The notes below the pieces were generated by a model. That model had not been told where the DNA came from and did no database searches. It saw nothing but the letters and a program-made list of their open reading frames with translations. This document shows positions 54,900 to 63,589 of a DNA stretch of 64,000 nucleotides, piece after piece. The position numbers and the translations under genes are program-made. Position 1 is the first letter of the stretch. Every line of letters begins with the position of its first letter. The stretch lies in NCBI RefSeq assembly GCF_030063335.1, contig NZ_JASISW010000011.1:62001-126000 (forward strand). Reading direction: 5' to 3'. The DNA is from Rhodococcus sp. G-MC3. GTDB taxonomy: Bacteria; Actinomycetota; Actinomycetes; Mycobacteriales; Mycobacteriaceae.

Positions 54900-56140
54900 C
54901 CGAATTGGATCTGCTGCTGCAGGGCGCCATCGACTCCGAAGAGATTCTTGCGCTGGCATCGGCGTTGATCGATGCTGGCGGTGAAAACCCAGGAAGCACC
55001 GAGGGTGGTGTCGTGGAGGTGCTCGCCGAACACTGCAGGGCACTCGGTTTCGTTATCGAGATCGACGAAGTGGTTCCTGGCAGACCCAATATCGTTGTCT
55101 CGGTCGGTGGCTCGGATCAGCCGGGTGTCCTGTTCATCGGCCACTCGGATGTGGTTCCCGCAGGCGGCGGGTGGACGACGGATCCCTTCGGCGCGGTGGT
55201 GAAAGACGGCCGTCTGTTCGGGCGTGGATCGTGCGACATGAAAGGTGGCTTGGCCGCCGTCGTGATCGCGATGGCTGCTTTGAAGCGCTGTGGCGCACTC
55301 GGTTCGGCGCCCGTATCGCTGGCGTGCCTCGTCGACGAGGAGGACACCGGTCTGGGCATCCGCTCGTTCGTCGGACAATCGCCGTCCGTCAGGCAATCGC
55401 CGTCCGTCAGACAAACGAATCGACGCGAGTACTCGCACTGCATCGTCGCGGAACCAACCGATCTGGTGACCATCACCGGATGCCGGGGTGCAGCAAACCT
55501 CGACATCACGGTGACCGGACGCTCAGCGCATGCAGGCAAGCCGGCGAACGGCCGAAACGCGGTATCCGCGGCAGCACGCATCGTGGTGTTGATCGATTCG
55601 ATGGCCGAGGCGCTGCGATCGGAACCCCATCCCATTCTCGGTGCTGCGACCTGGAACGTCGGCACCATCGTCGGAGGCACCGGAACCTCGATGGTCGCCG
55701 ACAGCTGCGTTCTGACCGTGGATCGACGGTTGTTGCCCGGTGAGGACGCCCACGACATCGCATCCAAGCTGCGACAAGAGATTGAATCCGCGGGAATATC
55801 GGGGGACGGAATCGAGGTGTCGGTGACAGTGTCGATGGAGATGCCGGGCTTCCTGACCAGCGAGGACGCTGGAATTTCGACGTCAGCGGTGCGCGCCGTT
55901 GCGGACGTCGTCGGCCATCGGGGCACCGGTGTGTGGACCGCGTCCTGTGACGGTGGCTTCATTGCGCGCGACATGGGTATTCCCACCGTCGTACTGGGTC
56001 CTGGAGAAATCGAACTGCAAGCTCATCAGCCCGACGAATCGGTTTCGGTCCAGCAATTGTGCGACAGCGCAAGGGTGTACGCGCTGTTGGCATCGAAAAT
56101 CACTGCGCGACCAGGTGTTATGACGAACTCCCTGGGGTAG
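54896..56140 (+). CDS. M20-family amidohydrolase (ArgE/DapE type), candidate N-acetyl-diaminobutyrate deacetylase
   Basis: A 414-residue zinc hydrolase. The site is complete: H83 and D85 in GHSDVVP, D114 in GRGSCDMKGG, catalytic E148 and ligand E149 in VDEEDTGLG, E186 in AEPTD and the C-terminal histidine in ELQAHQPDESV. The dimerisation domain (GRSAHAGKP) is present. In known ectoine catabolism the deacetylase DoeB belongs to the AstE/aspartoacylase family, which is missing here, so this enzyme may fill that step; that is inference. A six-residue duplication (QSPSVR twice) inserts after residue 160. The ATG overlaps the aminotransferase stop. Confidence 0.88.
   Translation: MTELDLLLQGAIDSEEILALASALIDAGGENPGSTEGGVVEVLAEHCRALGFVIEIDEVVPGRPNIVVSVGGSDQPGVLFIGHSDVVPAGGGWTTDPFGAVVKDGRLFGRGSCDMKGGLAAVVIAMAALKRCGALGSAPVSLACLVDEEDTGLGIRSFVGQSPSVRQSPSVRQTNRREYSHCIVAEPTDLVTITGCRGAANLDITVTGRSAHAGKPANGRNAVSAAARIVVLIDSMAEALRSEPHPILGAATWNVGTIVGGTGTSMVADSCVLTVDRRLLPGEDAHDIASKLRQEIESAGISGDGIEVSVTVSMEMPGFLTSEDAGISTSAVRAVADVVGHRGTGVWTASCDGGFIARDMGIPTVVLGPGEIELQAHQPDESVSVQQLCDSARVYALLASKITARPGVMTNSLG
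55376..55415 (+). repeat. 18-bp in-frame duplication in the M20 gene
   Basis: CAATCGCCGTCCGTCAGG is followed by the same 18-mer with one change and then by CAAA, so the peptide QSPSVR is doubled. It lies in a surface segment between the catalytic glutamates and AEPTD. Confidence 0.85.
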
Positions 56141-56234
56141 GTCGAAAACCGATGTACTTGCTTGCGTAAAGTGGAACGCTGCGAAGTACCAGCCCGACGC
56201 TCGACGTTATTGACAAAGCGAGAGGTATTGGACC

Positions 56235-57719
56235 TTGACACAGTCATCAAGCAGTAGGTCTGCAAGTAGTGGGTCAACCAGTAGTGGGTCTACCAGAAGT
56301 ATCGGCGCAGATGGTTCCGCGACCGGTTATCCGCCGGATCGCAGGGAGCTCAGTCCCGAAGAGAACAAGGTTTTGCGCAGAGCTATCGGTGGTTCCGCCC
56401 TCGGTAACGCCGTCGAGTGGTTCGATTACGCGGTGTACGGCTATCTGGCCGTGTACATCGCAGCAAACTTTTTCCCATCGGAGGACGGCGGCGCGAGTCT
56501 GTTGTCGACGTTCGCGGTGCTCGCAGCGTCGTTCATCATTCGTCCGATCGGCGGCATCGTGCTCGGCCCACTCGGCGACCGCATCGGTCGACAAAAGGTG
56601 CTGGTCCTGACGGTGACCATGATGACGCTGGCGACGGCGGCGATCGGAATTCTGCCGACCTTCGACACCGTCGGAATCTTGGCCCCGATTCTTTTGCTCA
56701 TGTGCCGTTTGGTGCAGGGCTTCTCCACCGGCGGTGAATACGGCGGTGCGGCAGTGTTCATGGCCGAGTACGCGCCGGATCGGCGTCGTGGTTTCTTCGG
56801 TTCTTTCCTCGAATTCGGCACACTTGCAGGCACTGTCGTAGGCGCGACATTGTGCACGCTGCTGAACCTCGGTCTGGGCGACGACACCATGGAGGCATGG
56901 GGCTGGAGAATCCCGTTCCTGCTGACGTTGCCACTTGGACTCGTTGCACTTTGGCTACGTACGCGCCTCGAAGATTCTCCCGTGTTCGCCGAGGCCAAAG
57001 CCGAAGGCGAGACCGTGTCCGAGGGTGCGCAGGGTGGCGCGATCGCCTCGCTCAAGACCACCATGACGTACTGGCAGCGCATTCTCATTCTGATGGGCTT
57101 CGTGCTGCTCCTCAATATCGCCTACTACACCGTGCTGACGTTCTTACCGTCGTACCTGAGTGACACGTTGGGCCACAGCACTACCCAGTCCAACTTCACA
57201 CTCGTCGTGATCATGCTGATCATGATGGCAATCATCAATCCGATCGGTTCGTTGTCGGATCGAATCGGCCGCAAGCCGTTGTTGCTTGCTGCCTGCGTCG
57301 GCTACTTCGTGTTCAGTGTTCCGCTGTTCCTGCTGATCATCAACACCGGACTTGTCGGCCAGACGGTCGGGCTGCTCGGCCTGGGAATTCTGCTCGTCAT
57401 CATGTGCTCGTGTGTGTCATCGACACTTCCCGCGCTGTTCCCGACGCAGGTTCGCTACGGCGCCTTCGCAATCGGATACAACGTGTCGACGTCGCTGTTC
57501 GGAGGTACCGCTCCGCTGATCCTGACGTTCCTGATCGACAAGACCGGGTCGAACCTGATCCCGGGTTGGTACATGATGCTGGCCGCCGCGATCGCATTCG
57601 TCCCGATCCTGCTGATGCCTGAAACTGCAGGTCGCTCACTTCGCGGAACTCAGTGCCCAGGCGACAACGATGACGAGGTTGCTGCCTCGGGTGTCGAGCT
57701 CGTGGGATACAAGTCCTAG
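56235..57719 (+). CDS. MFS transporter, MHS family, ProP-like (probable osmolyte/ectoine uptake)
   Basis: A 494-residue proton symporter with 12 predicted helices. Motifs: GNAVEWFDYAVYGYLAVYIA, GPLGDRIGRQKVLV, STGGEYGGAAVFMAEYAPDRRRGF and SLSDRIGRKPLLL, all typical of ProP and its relatives, which import proline, betaine and ectoine. Location after a DoeA-like hydrolase makes ectoine or a related solute likely. The TTG start at 56235 follows AGAGG; no in-frame ATG exists before the first helix. The N-terminal 20 residues are a Ser/Gly repeat. It lacks the long C-terminal coiled coil of E. coli ProP, which is involved in osmosensing there. Confidence 0.87.
   Translation: MTQSSSSRSASSGSTSSGSTRSIGADGSATGYPPDRRELSPEENKVLRRAIGGSALGNAVEWFDYAVYGYLAVYIAANFFPSEDGGASLLSTFAVLAASFIIRPIGGIVLGPLGDRIGRQKVLVLTVTMMTLATAAIGILPTFDTVGILAPILLLMCRLVQGFSTGGEYGGAAVFMAEYAPDRRRGFFGSFLEFGTLAGTVVGATLCTLLNLGLGDDTMEAWGWRIPFLLTLPLGLVALWLRTRLEDSPVFAEAKAEGETVSEGAQGGAIASLKTTMTYWQRILILMGFVLLLNIAYYTVLTFLPSYLSDTLGHSTTQSNFTLVVIMLIMMAIINPIGSLSDRIGRKPLLLAACVGYFVFSVPLFLLIINTGLVGQTVGLLGLGILLVIMCSCVSSTLPALFPTQVRYGAFAIGYNVSTSLFGGTAPLILTFLIDKTGSNLIPGWYMMLAAAIAFVPILLMPETAGRSLRGTQCPGDNDDEVAASGVELVGYKS
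56250..56294 (+). repeat. 15-bp in-frame tandem repeat at the N-terminus of the ProP-like gene
   Basis: Three 15-base units (AGCAGTAGGTCTGCA, AGTAGTGGGTCAACC, AGTAGTGGGTCTACC) encode SSRSA-SSGST-SSGST before the first transmembrane helix. Confidence 0.85.
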
Positions 57720-58684
57720 TGACGGGGAGGCCGGTGGTCGTCGTCTTGCACGCCGACCACCTCCCCGAGGGGCTCGACTCGGTGTCGGAAGTGGCCGATA
57801 TCCGTTATGCCACAGCCGATACTCTCGGCGACGCTGTTCCCGGTGCCGACGTGCTGCTGCTGTGGGACTTCTTCTCGCCAGCAGTGAAGAAAGTGTGGCA
57901 TCTCTGCGATTCGTTGAAATGGATTCACATCGCCGCAGCGGGAGTCGATTCTCTCATGTTCGACGATCTCGTCGAATCCGATGTGGTAGTGACGAATTCG
58001 CGAGGTGTCTTCGATCGCCCGATCGCCGAATTCGTTCTCGGCCAGATTCTCGCCTTCGCAAAGGGTTCGTCGAATTCAGAAGCGCTGCAACGGCAGAAGA
58101 TTTGGAAGCACCGGGAATCGGAGCGCATCGACACCGCTCGCGCGATGATCGTCGGAACCGGCGCGATCGGACGCGAAACAGCGAGATTGCTGAGCGCTGT
58201 AGGAATGTCGGTGTCCGGCGTCGGTCGCACGGCGCGCACCGGCGACGTCGATTTCGGAGAGGTCTATGCGAGCGCGGATCTGTCATCGGTGATCGAAGGC
58301 GTCGATTATCTGGTCCTGCTTGCGCCGCTGACCGAAGCCACGCGAGGGCTTGTCGACGCGCAGGTGCTCGAAGCGGTAACTCCTGGTATCCGAGTGATCA
58401 ACGTGGGCCGGGGAGAACTTCTCGAGATCGACGCACTTCTCGCAGGGCTTCGCTCCGGACGGGTCGTGGGAGCGGCGTTGGACGTGTTCGATGCGGAACC
58501 GTTGCCACCGGACAGTGAGCTGTGGACGACGGAGAATGTGGTGATCACCCCGCACATGAGCGGCGATGCAGTCGGCTGGCGTGGTCGCCTCGCGGAGCTG
58601 TTCGTCGCCAATTTCCACCGGTACAACGGCGCCGAGACCCTTGCCAACGTCGTCGACAAGAGGCTCGGATTCGTCTCGAACTGA
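57719..58684 (+). CDS. NAD-dependent D-2-hydroxyacid dehydrogenase
   Basis: A 321-residue enzyme that interconverts 2-oxoacids and D-2-hydroxyacids. Rossmann motif VGTGAIGRETARLL near 141-154, then NVGRGELLE with the substrate arginine, DVFDAEPLP with the glutamate region and the catalytic histidine in ITPHMSGD near 279. It belongs to the GhrA/SerA-like group; the substrate is unknown. GTG 57719 overlaps the transporter stop by one base, so it is the fifth gene of the DoeA-like operon. Together with the FAD/Fe-S D-2-hydroxyacid dehydrogenase of the sister operon it suggests a hydroxyacid intermediate or overflow product. Confidence 0.9.
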   Translation: MTGRPVVVVLHADHLPEGLDSVSEVADIRYATADTLGDAVPGADVLLLWDFFSPAVKKVWHLCDSLKWIHIAAAGVDSLMFDDLVESDVVVTNSRGVFDRPIAEFVLGQILAFAKGSSNSEALQRQKIWKHRESERIDTARAMIVGTGAIGRETARLLSAVGMSVSGVGRTARTGDVDFGEVYASADLSSVIEGVDYLVLLAPLTEATRGLVDAQVLEAVTPGIRVINVGRGELLEIDALLAGLRSGRVVGAALDVFDAEPLPPDSELWTTENVVITPHMSGDAVGWRGRLAELFVANFHRYNGAETLANVVDKRLGFVSN

Positions 58685-58801
58685 CAGTCGCCTCGCCCGA
58701 GGCCACGATGTGCTCGGCCTGCTCGACCGCAGGAAGCGTCCACTCGTCCCGCGCTGGACCGCGGTGCGGGTAGGGCGGCCTTTCTGGTTACTGTGTAGGA
58801 C

Positions 58802-60085
58802 ATGACTGCAGCATCCCTGTCTGCCGAATCGAGTTCAGCGCACGCCGATGAGCGGGAAGCGGTCCACGCCGCGGCTCGTCGCGCGCGCGTTGCATCGCGG
58901 GCACTGGCACTTCTGACCACCGCCGAGAAGGATGCAGCGCTGCATGCCGCAGCCGACGCAGTCCTGGCCGCAGCTCCACTGGTGCTCGCGGCGAACACCG
59001 TGGACGTCGATGCCGCGCGCGCGGCTGGAACCGACGAGGGGCTGCTGGACAGACTGCGTCTGACCGAGGCACGAATCGAAGGTATCGCTGCCGGCCTTCG
59101 GCAGGTAGCTGCGCTACCCGACCCGATCGGTGAGGTCTTGCGCGGGTCCACCCTCCCCAACGGCCTGGAAATCCGTCAGCTTCGAGTACCTCTCGGCGTC
59201 GTGGGCATGGTGTACGAAGCGCGGCCGAACGTGACCGTCGACGCGTTCGGGCTTGCGTTCAAGTCCGGGAACGCGGCGTTGCTGCGCGGATCTTCGTCGG
59301 CTGCGCTATCCAACGAGGCTCTCGTCGAGGCACTTCGGCAGTCACTGCAGAACAGTGGGCTGCCGATCGATTCGGTCCAGCTCCTCAGCAGTGCAGACCG
59401 TTCGTCGGTGACGCATCTGATCCAGGCCAGAGGCCTCGTCGACGTGGTCATTCCTCGGGGCGGTGCAGGCCTGATCGCTGCCGTCGTTCGGGATGCGACG
59501 GTGCCGACGATCGAGACCGGGGTGGGCAACTGCCACATCTACGTGCATTCCGCGGCGGACCTCGAGATGGCGGAGAAGATCGTTCTCAACTCGAAGACCC
59601 GCCGGGTGAGTGTCTGCAACGCGGCTGAGACCGTCCTCGTCGATACCGCGATCGCTGACATCGCGGTTCCGCAGCTGCTTCAGGCATTCCAGATGCACAG
59701 TGTCGTCGTTCACGGTGACCTGCCTGGGCTCGTGCCGGCAACCGACAAGGATTGGGCGGAGGAGTACCTCTCGCTCGATGTCGCGTTGAAGGTGGTCGAT
59801 GGAATCGACGCCGCGATTTCTCACATCGACACCTACGGCACCGGGCACACCGAAGCGATCGTGACCTCGGATCTGCGGGCAGCCCGCGAGTTCACCACCA
59901 GAGTCGACGCGGCTGCCGTCATGGTGAACGCATCCACCTCGTTCACCGACGGTGAGCAATTCGGATTCGGTGCCGAAATCGGCATCTCGACGCAGAAGCT
60001 GCATGCTCGCGGACCAATGGGTTTGCCAGAACTGACCTCGACCAAATGGACCGTCTGGGGCGAAGGCCACACCCGCGCGGTGTAG
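58802..60085 (+). CDS. proA: Glutamate-5-semialdehyde dehydrogenase (gamma-glutamyl phosphate reductase)
   Basis: The second step of proline synthesis. The 427-residue ALDH-like enzyme has [27 protein letters not shown], the catalytic cysteine in [12 protein letters not shown] near 276 and [13 protein letters not shown] at the C-terminus. TGTAGGAC precedes the ATG. It resumes the conserved backbone after the accessory block. Confidence 0.97.
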   Translation: MTAASLSAESSSAHADEREAVHAAARRARVASRALALLTTAEKDAALHAAADAVLAAAPLVLAANTVDVDAARAAGTDEGLLDRLRLTEARIEGIAAGLRQVAALPDPIGEVLRGSTLPNGLEIRQLRVPLGVVGMVYEARPNVTVDAFGLAFKSGNAALLRGSSSAALSNEALVEALRQSLQNSGLPIDSVQLLSSADRSSVTHLIQARGLVDVVIPRGGAGLIAAVVRDATVPTIETGVGNCHIYVHSAADLEMAEKIVLNSKTRRVSVCNAAETVLVDTAIADIAVPQLLQAFQMHSVVVHGDLPGLVPATDKDWAEEYLSLDVALKVVDGIDAAISHIDTYGTGHTEAIVTSDLRAAREFTTRVDAAAVMVNASTSFTDGEQFGFGAEIGISTQKLHARGPMGLPELTSTKWTVWGEGHTRAV

Positions 60086-60125
60086 CCGTCACAACGCGTT
60101 GTAGACGTAATAACTAGGAGCAATC

Positions 60126-61013
60126 GTGGACCGAGCAGTACCGACATCGCTGCCGCTGTTCGGCAGCGTGAACGACGTCGTATCGAGGCTCGCCGAGACG
60201 GGGTATCTGGCAAACAAGGCGACTGCCACGTCGGTATTCCTTGCCGACAGGTTGGGCAAGCCTTTGCTCATCGAGGGACCCGCAGGTGTCGGAAAGACCG
60301 AATTGGCGCGCGCGGTTGCACAGACGACGGGTGCCGAGCTTGTGCGGCTCCAGTGCTACGAAGGTGTCGACGAGGCGCGAGCACTGTACGAGTGGAACCA
60401 CGCGAAGCAGATTCTGCGCATCCAATCGAGTTCGGCAGGCCATCAGGATTGGGACGAAACCAAGCTCGATGTGTTTTCCGAGGAGTTCCTTCTTGCCCGT
60501 CCGCTTTTGCACGCAATTCGCCGTGAGGACCCGACGGTATTGCTGATCGACGAAACCGACAAAGCCGACGTCGAGATCGAAGGGCTTCTTCTGGAAGTGC
60601 TCAGCGATTTCGCGGTGACCATTCCCGAGCTCGGCACGATTACCGCCACGAGGAAGCCGTTCGCGGTACTCACCTCGAATGCGACTCGTGAGCTGTCCGA
60701 GGCGTTGAAGCGCCGTTGCCTGTTCTTGCACCTGGACTTTCCCGACGAAGATCTGGAACGACGCATCCTTGCCAGTCGGGTTCCCGAGCTGCCGGAAGCA
60801 CTTGCGGAGCAGTTGGTTCGGACGGTGCGAGTCATGCGCGCCATGCAGCTCAAGAAGTTGCCCTCGGTCGCCGAGACCATCGACTGGGGCCGTACCTTGC
60901 TGGCCCTGGGCATGGACACCCTCGACGACGACGCTGTTCGCGCCACAATGGGCGTCGTGCTCAAACACCAGTCCGATCAGGACAAGGTTGCAGCCGAGCT
61001 GCGGCTGAACTGA
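60126..61013 (+). CDS. MoxR-family AAA+ ATPase
   Basis: A 295-residue AAA+ protein. Walker A GPAGVGKTE near 52-60, Walker B LLIDETDKAD near 138-147, sensor SNATRELSEALKRRC. MoxR ATPases act as chaperones together with VWA-domain partners, and the next gene encodes one, one base later. The target complex is unknown (CoxD/CoxE-like pairs help mature metal enzymes). GTG 60126 follows AGGAGCAATC. The pair has the same position in M. tuberculosis (Rv2426c-Rv2425c). Confidence 0.92.
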   Translation: MDRAVPTSLPLFGSVNDVVSRLAETGYLANKATATSVFLADRLGKPLLIEGPAGVGKTELARAVAQTTGAELVRLQCYEGVDEARALYEWNHAKQILRIQSSSAGHQDWDETKLDVFSEEFLLARPLLHAIRREDPTVLLIDETDKADVEIEGLLLEVLSDFAVTIPELGTITATRKPFAVLTSNATRELSEALKRRCLFLHLDFPDEDLERRILASRVPELPEALAEQLVRTVRVMRAMQLKKLPSVAETIDWGRTLLALGMDTLDDDAVRATMGVVLKHQSDQDKVAAELRLN

Positions 61014-61014
61014 C

Positions 61015-62430
61015 ATGCACTCTCCGCACGGGTTCCCGGGGCATCTCGTCGGCTTCGTCGAGGCGCTGCGCAAGCGCGGAATAGCCGTCGGGCCCTCGGA
61101 GACCGTTGATGCCGGCCGCGTCGTATCGGTACTCGATCTGCTCGATCGGGAAGCTCTGCGGGAAGGCCTTGCCTGTTCACTGTTGCGTCGCCCGACCCAC
61201 CGCGCGACGTTCGATGCGCTGTTCGACTTGTGGTTTCCGGCTGCGATGGGTCAGCGCGATACCGGGCAGATCGACACCGCGCTTCCTCGGAACGAGGCCG
61301 GCGAGGTCGACTTCGCGGCGCTCCGCGAGCTGATCACCGAACTCCTCGTCGACGGCAGCGCGCAATCGCTGGAACTGACACAGATGCTCGCGGCGCAGAT
61401 CGTGGAGGAATTGGGCCAGTACAAGTCCGCGAACGGACCGTCGTTCTCGGCGTACCAGGCGTTGCGCGACGTCGCCCCGGACACGTTGCTGAGCAAGATT
61501 CTGGAAGGTCTTCTCGGCAATGCCAAGGGTGGATCGGACCGACCGAACGGAAGCTACGTCGACGAAGTTGCCAAGCGTACTGCGGCACAGAGAATTTCCG
61601 ATTTGCGCAAGCTGGTCGAGAACGAAACCAGGCGCCGTGCCGCCGAGCAACTCGGGCGTGATCGGGTGGCGAGCTACGGTGTTCCCAAGCTTGCCGAGGA
61701 AGTCGATTTTCTTCGCGCCTCGGACACCGAGATGCTCGCACTCAGACGCAGTGTGACCCCATTGGCACGACTGCTCGCGAGCAGACTGGCAGTGCGGCGC
61801 AGTCGCAGCAGGGCAGGCTCGATCGATCTGCGGCGAACACTGCGGAAGTCGATGTCCACCGGCGGAGTGCCGATCGATCTGGTGCAGCGCAAACCCCGTC
61901 GGGCGAGGCCGGAACTCGTGGTGCTGTGTGACGTGTCGGGATCCGTTGCGGGGTTCAGTCATTTCACGCTGCTTCTCGTCCATGCACTTCGCGAACAGTT
62001 CTCGAGAGTTCGGATCTTTGCGTTCATCGATTCGACCGACGAAGTCACCCGGTTCTTCGACTCCGGTGCGGACCTCGGCGCAGCAATGTCACGGATCATT
62101 CGTGAGTCGGACCTGATCACCTACGACGGGCATTCGGACTACGGAAATGCCTTCGAAACGTTCGACGACAAGTACGCCCAGGCAGTGACGTCGCGCACCT
62201 CCGTGCTCGTCCTGGGCGATGGACGCACCAACTACCGAGATCCGAAGGTCGCTGCGCTGGCGCACACGGTCTCCGTCGCCAAGCACGCATACTGGCTCAA
62301 CCCGGAACCGAAAGGGCAATGGGGTTCGGGCGACTCGGCCGCATCGCTCTACGAAGACGTCATCAGCATGTACGAGTGCCGATCCGCCCAGCAGCTCGGC
62401 GATATAGTCTCGCGACTCCTGCCGGTGTGA
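61015..62430 (+). CDS. VWA-domain protein, CoxE-like
   Basis: A 471-residue partner of the MoxR ATPase. The N-terminal 270 residues are helical with charged segments ([16 protein letters not shown]). The C-terminal VWA domain starts near 300 with the metal-ion-dependent adhesion motif [11 protein letters not shown] (DxSxS) and continues with [13 protein letters not shown] and [14 protein letters not shown]. No signal peptide, so it is cytoplasmic. Function beyond MoxR partnership is not known. Confidence 0.9.
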   Translation: MHSPHGFPGHLVGFVEALRKRGIAVGPSETVDAGRVVSVLDLLDREALREGLACSLLRRPTHRATFDALFDLWFPAAMGQRDTGQIDTALPRNEAGEVDFAALRELITELLVDGSAQSLELTQMLAAQIVEELGQYKSANGPSFSAYQALRDVAPDTLLSKILEGLLGNAKGGSDRPNGSYVDEVAKRTAAQRISDLRKLVENETRRRAAEQLGRDRVASYGVPKLAEEVDFLRASDTEMLALRRSVTPLARLLASRLAVRRSRSRAGSIDLRRTLRKSMSTGGVPIDLVQRKPRRARPELVVLCDVSGSVAGFSHFTLLLVHALREQFSRVRIFAFIDSTDEVTRFFDSGADLGAAMSRIIRESDLITYDGHSDYGNAFETFDDKYAQAVTSRTSVLVLGDGRTNYRDPKVAALAHTVSVAKHAYWLNPEPKGQWGSGDSAASLYEDVISMYECRSAQQLGDIVSRLLPV

Positions 62431-62483
62431 GAACGGCGAGTGCGGGGACGGAGAAGGTCACCAGCGAAGTAAGCTCGTCAACC

Positions 62484-63203
62484 GTGCCACAACAACCCGA
62501 GGCGGTCCGCAAGCTGGGAGTGATGGGCGGAACGTTCGATCCCATCCACCACGGTCACCTTGTCGCAGCTAGTGAGGTCGCCAACAGCTTCGGTCTGGAC
62601 GAAGTCATCTTCGTTCCTACCGGTACGCCCTGGCAGAAGGAAGGCAAGGTCGTCAGCCCTGCCGAGGACCGGTACCTGATGACCGTCATCGCCACCGCGT
62701 CCAATCCGAGGTTTTCGGTCAGCCGCGTCGACGTGGACCGCCAGAAATTGACCTACACCGTCGATACGCTTCGCGACCTGCGCGAACAGCATCCGGCAGC
62801 CGAGTTGTACTTCATCACAGGGGCCGATGCGCTCGAGAGTATCCTGACCTGGCAGAACTGGGAGGAGCTGTTCGAGCTGGCGAAATTCGTCGGAGTGTCT
62901 CGGCCCGGGTTCGAACTCGGGGTCGAACATCTTGCCGACCATCTCCAGGATCTTCCGGAAGATGCACTGACGCTCATCGAGATTCCGGCGCTGGCGATTT
63001 CCTCTACCGAATGCAGGCTGCGGGCCAGCGAGAACCGCCCGGTGTGGTATCTCGTTCCCGACGGGGTGGTCCAGTACATCTCGAAGAGAAATCTGTACCG
63101 ACCCAGGGGCGAACAACGTCTCGACGGTTCCGTCACCATGTCGGAACCGGCTCCTCAGAAACACCAGCAACACGATCCACCCAATGAAAGAGAAGTTAAG
63201 TGA
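62484..63203 (+). CDS. nadD: Nicotinate-nucleotide adenylyltransferase
   Basis: It makes deamido-NAD from nicotinate mononucleotide and ATP. With the GTG at 62484 the product is 239 residues, [20 protein letters not shown], with the nucleotidyltransferase motif [11 protein letters not shown] and C-terminal ISSTECR. A GTG at 62427, overlapping the VWA stop (GTGA), would add 19 residues; neither has a strong ribosome-binding site. I preferred the shorter form because known NadD proteins begin close to GGTFDP. The C-terminal 30 residues are an unusual polar extension. It overlaps rsfS by four bases. Confidence 0.93.
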   Translation: MPQQPEAVRKLGVMGGTFDPIHHGHLVAASEVANSFGLDEVIFVPTGTPWQKEGKVVSPAEDRYLMTVIATASNPRFSVSRVDVDRQKLTYTVDTLRDLREQHPAAELYFITGADALESILTWQNWEELFELAKFVGVSRPGFELGVEHLADHLQDLPEDALTLIEIPALAISSTECRLRASENRPVWYLVPDGVVQYISKRNLYRPRGEQRLDGSVTMSEPAPQKHQQHDPPNEREVK

Positions 63204-63589
63204 CTGCTACAGACCAGGCAACCTCGATCGCGCGCATCGCGGCACTCGCAGCCGACGACAAGCTGGCGCTCGACGTGGTCGTGCTCGATGTCTCGGACCA
63301 GCTGTATATCACCGATTGTTTCGTGATCGCATCCGCGCCCAACGAGCGTCAGGTCAACGCGATCGTCGAGAACATCGAGGACAAGCTCCGCGAAGCGGGA
63401 CACAAGCCCGTCCGCAAAGAAGGCACCCGCGAGGGCCGGTGGGCATTGCTCGACTACATCGATGTCGTCGTTCACGTCCAGCACAACGACGAGCGGAACT
63501 TCTACGCCCTCGAGCGCCTGTGGAAGGACTGCCCGTCGATCGAGGTTCCCGGGCTCGGTGAGCGTCCGGACGCGGAACCTACCCAGTGA
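63200..63589 (+). CDS. rsfS: Ribosomal silencing factor RsfS
   Basis: A 129-residue protein that binds L14 and blocks subunit joining in starvation. It has the family motifs [24 protein letters not shown] (split around TDxFVIASG-like) and [19 protein letters not shown] 63200 overlaps the nadD stop by four bases and AAAGAGAAG precedes it. nadD-rsfS-phosphatase is the conserved actinobacterial order. Confidence 0.96.
   Translation: MTATDQATSIARIAALAADDKLALDVVVLDVSDQLYITDCFVIASAPNERQVNAIVENIEDKLREAGHKPVRKEGTREGRWALLDYIDVVVHVQHNDERNFYALERLWKDCPSIEVPGLGERPDAEPTQ

Noticed and set aside
54896-56140. Calling the M20 gene dapE or argE
   Set aside because: The metal site is shared by the whole family, and the surrounding operon has no lysine or arginine synthesis genes.
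37080-58801. The proB-proA block as a defined genomic island with attachment sites
   Set aside because: No integrase, tRNA gene, or direct repeats at the borders were seen.
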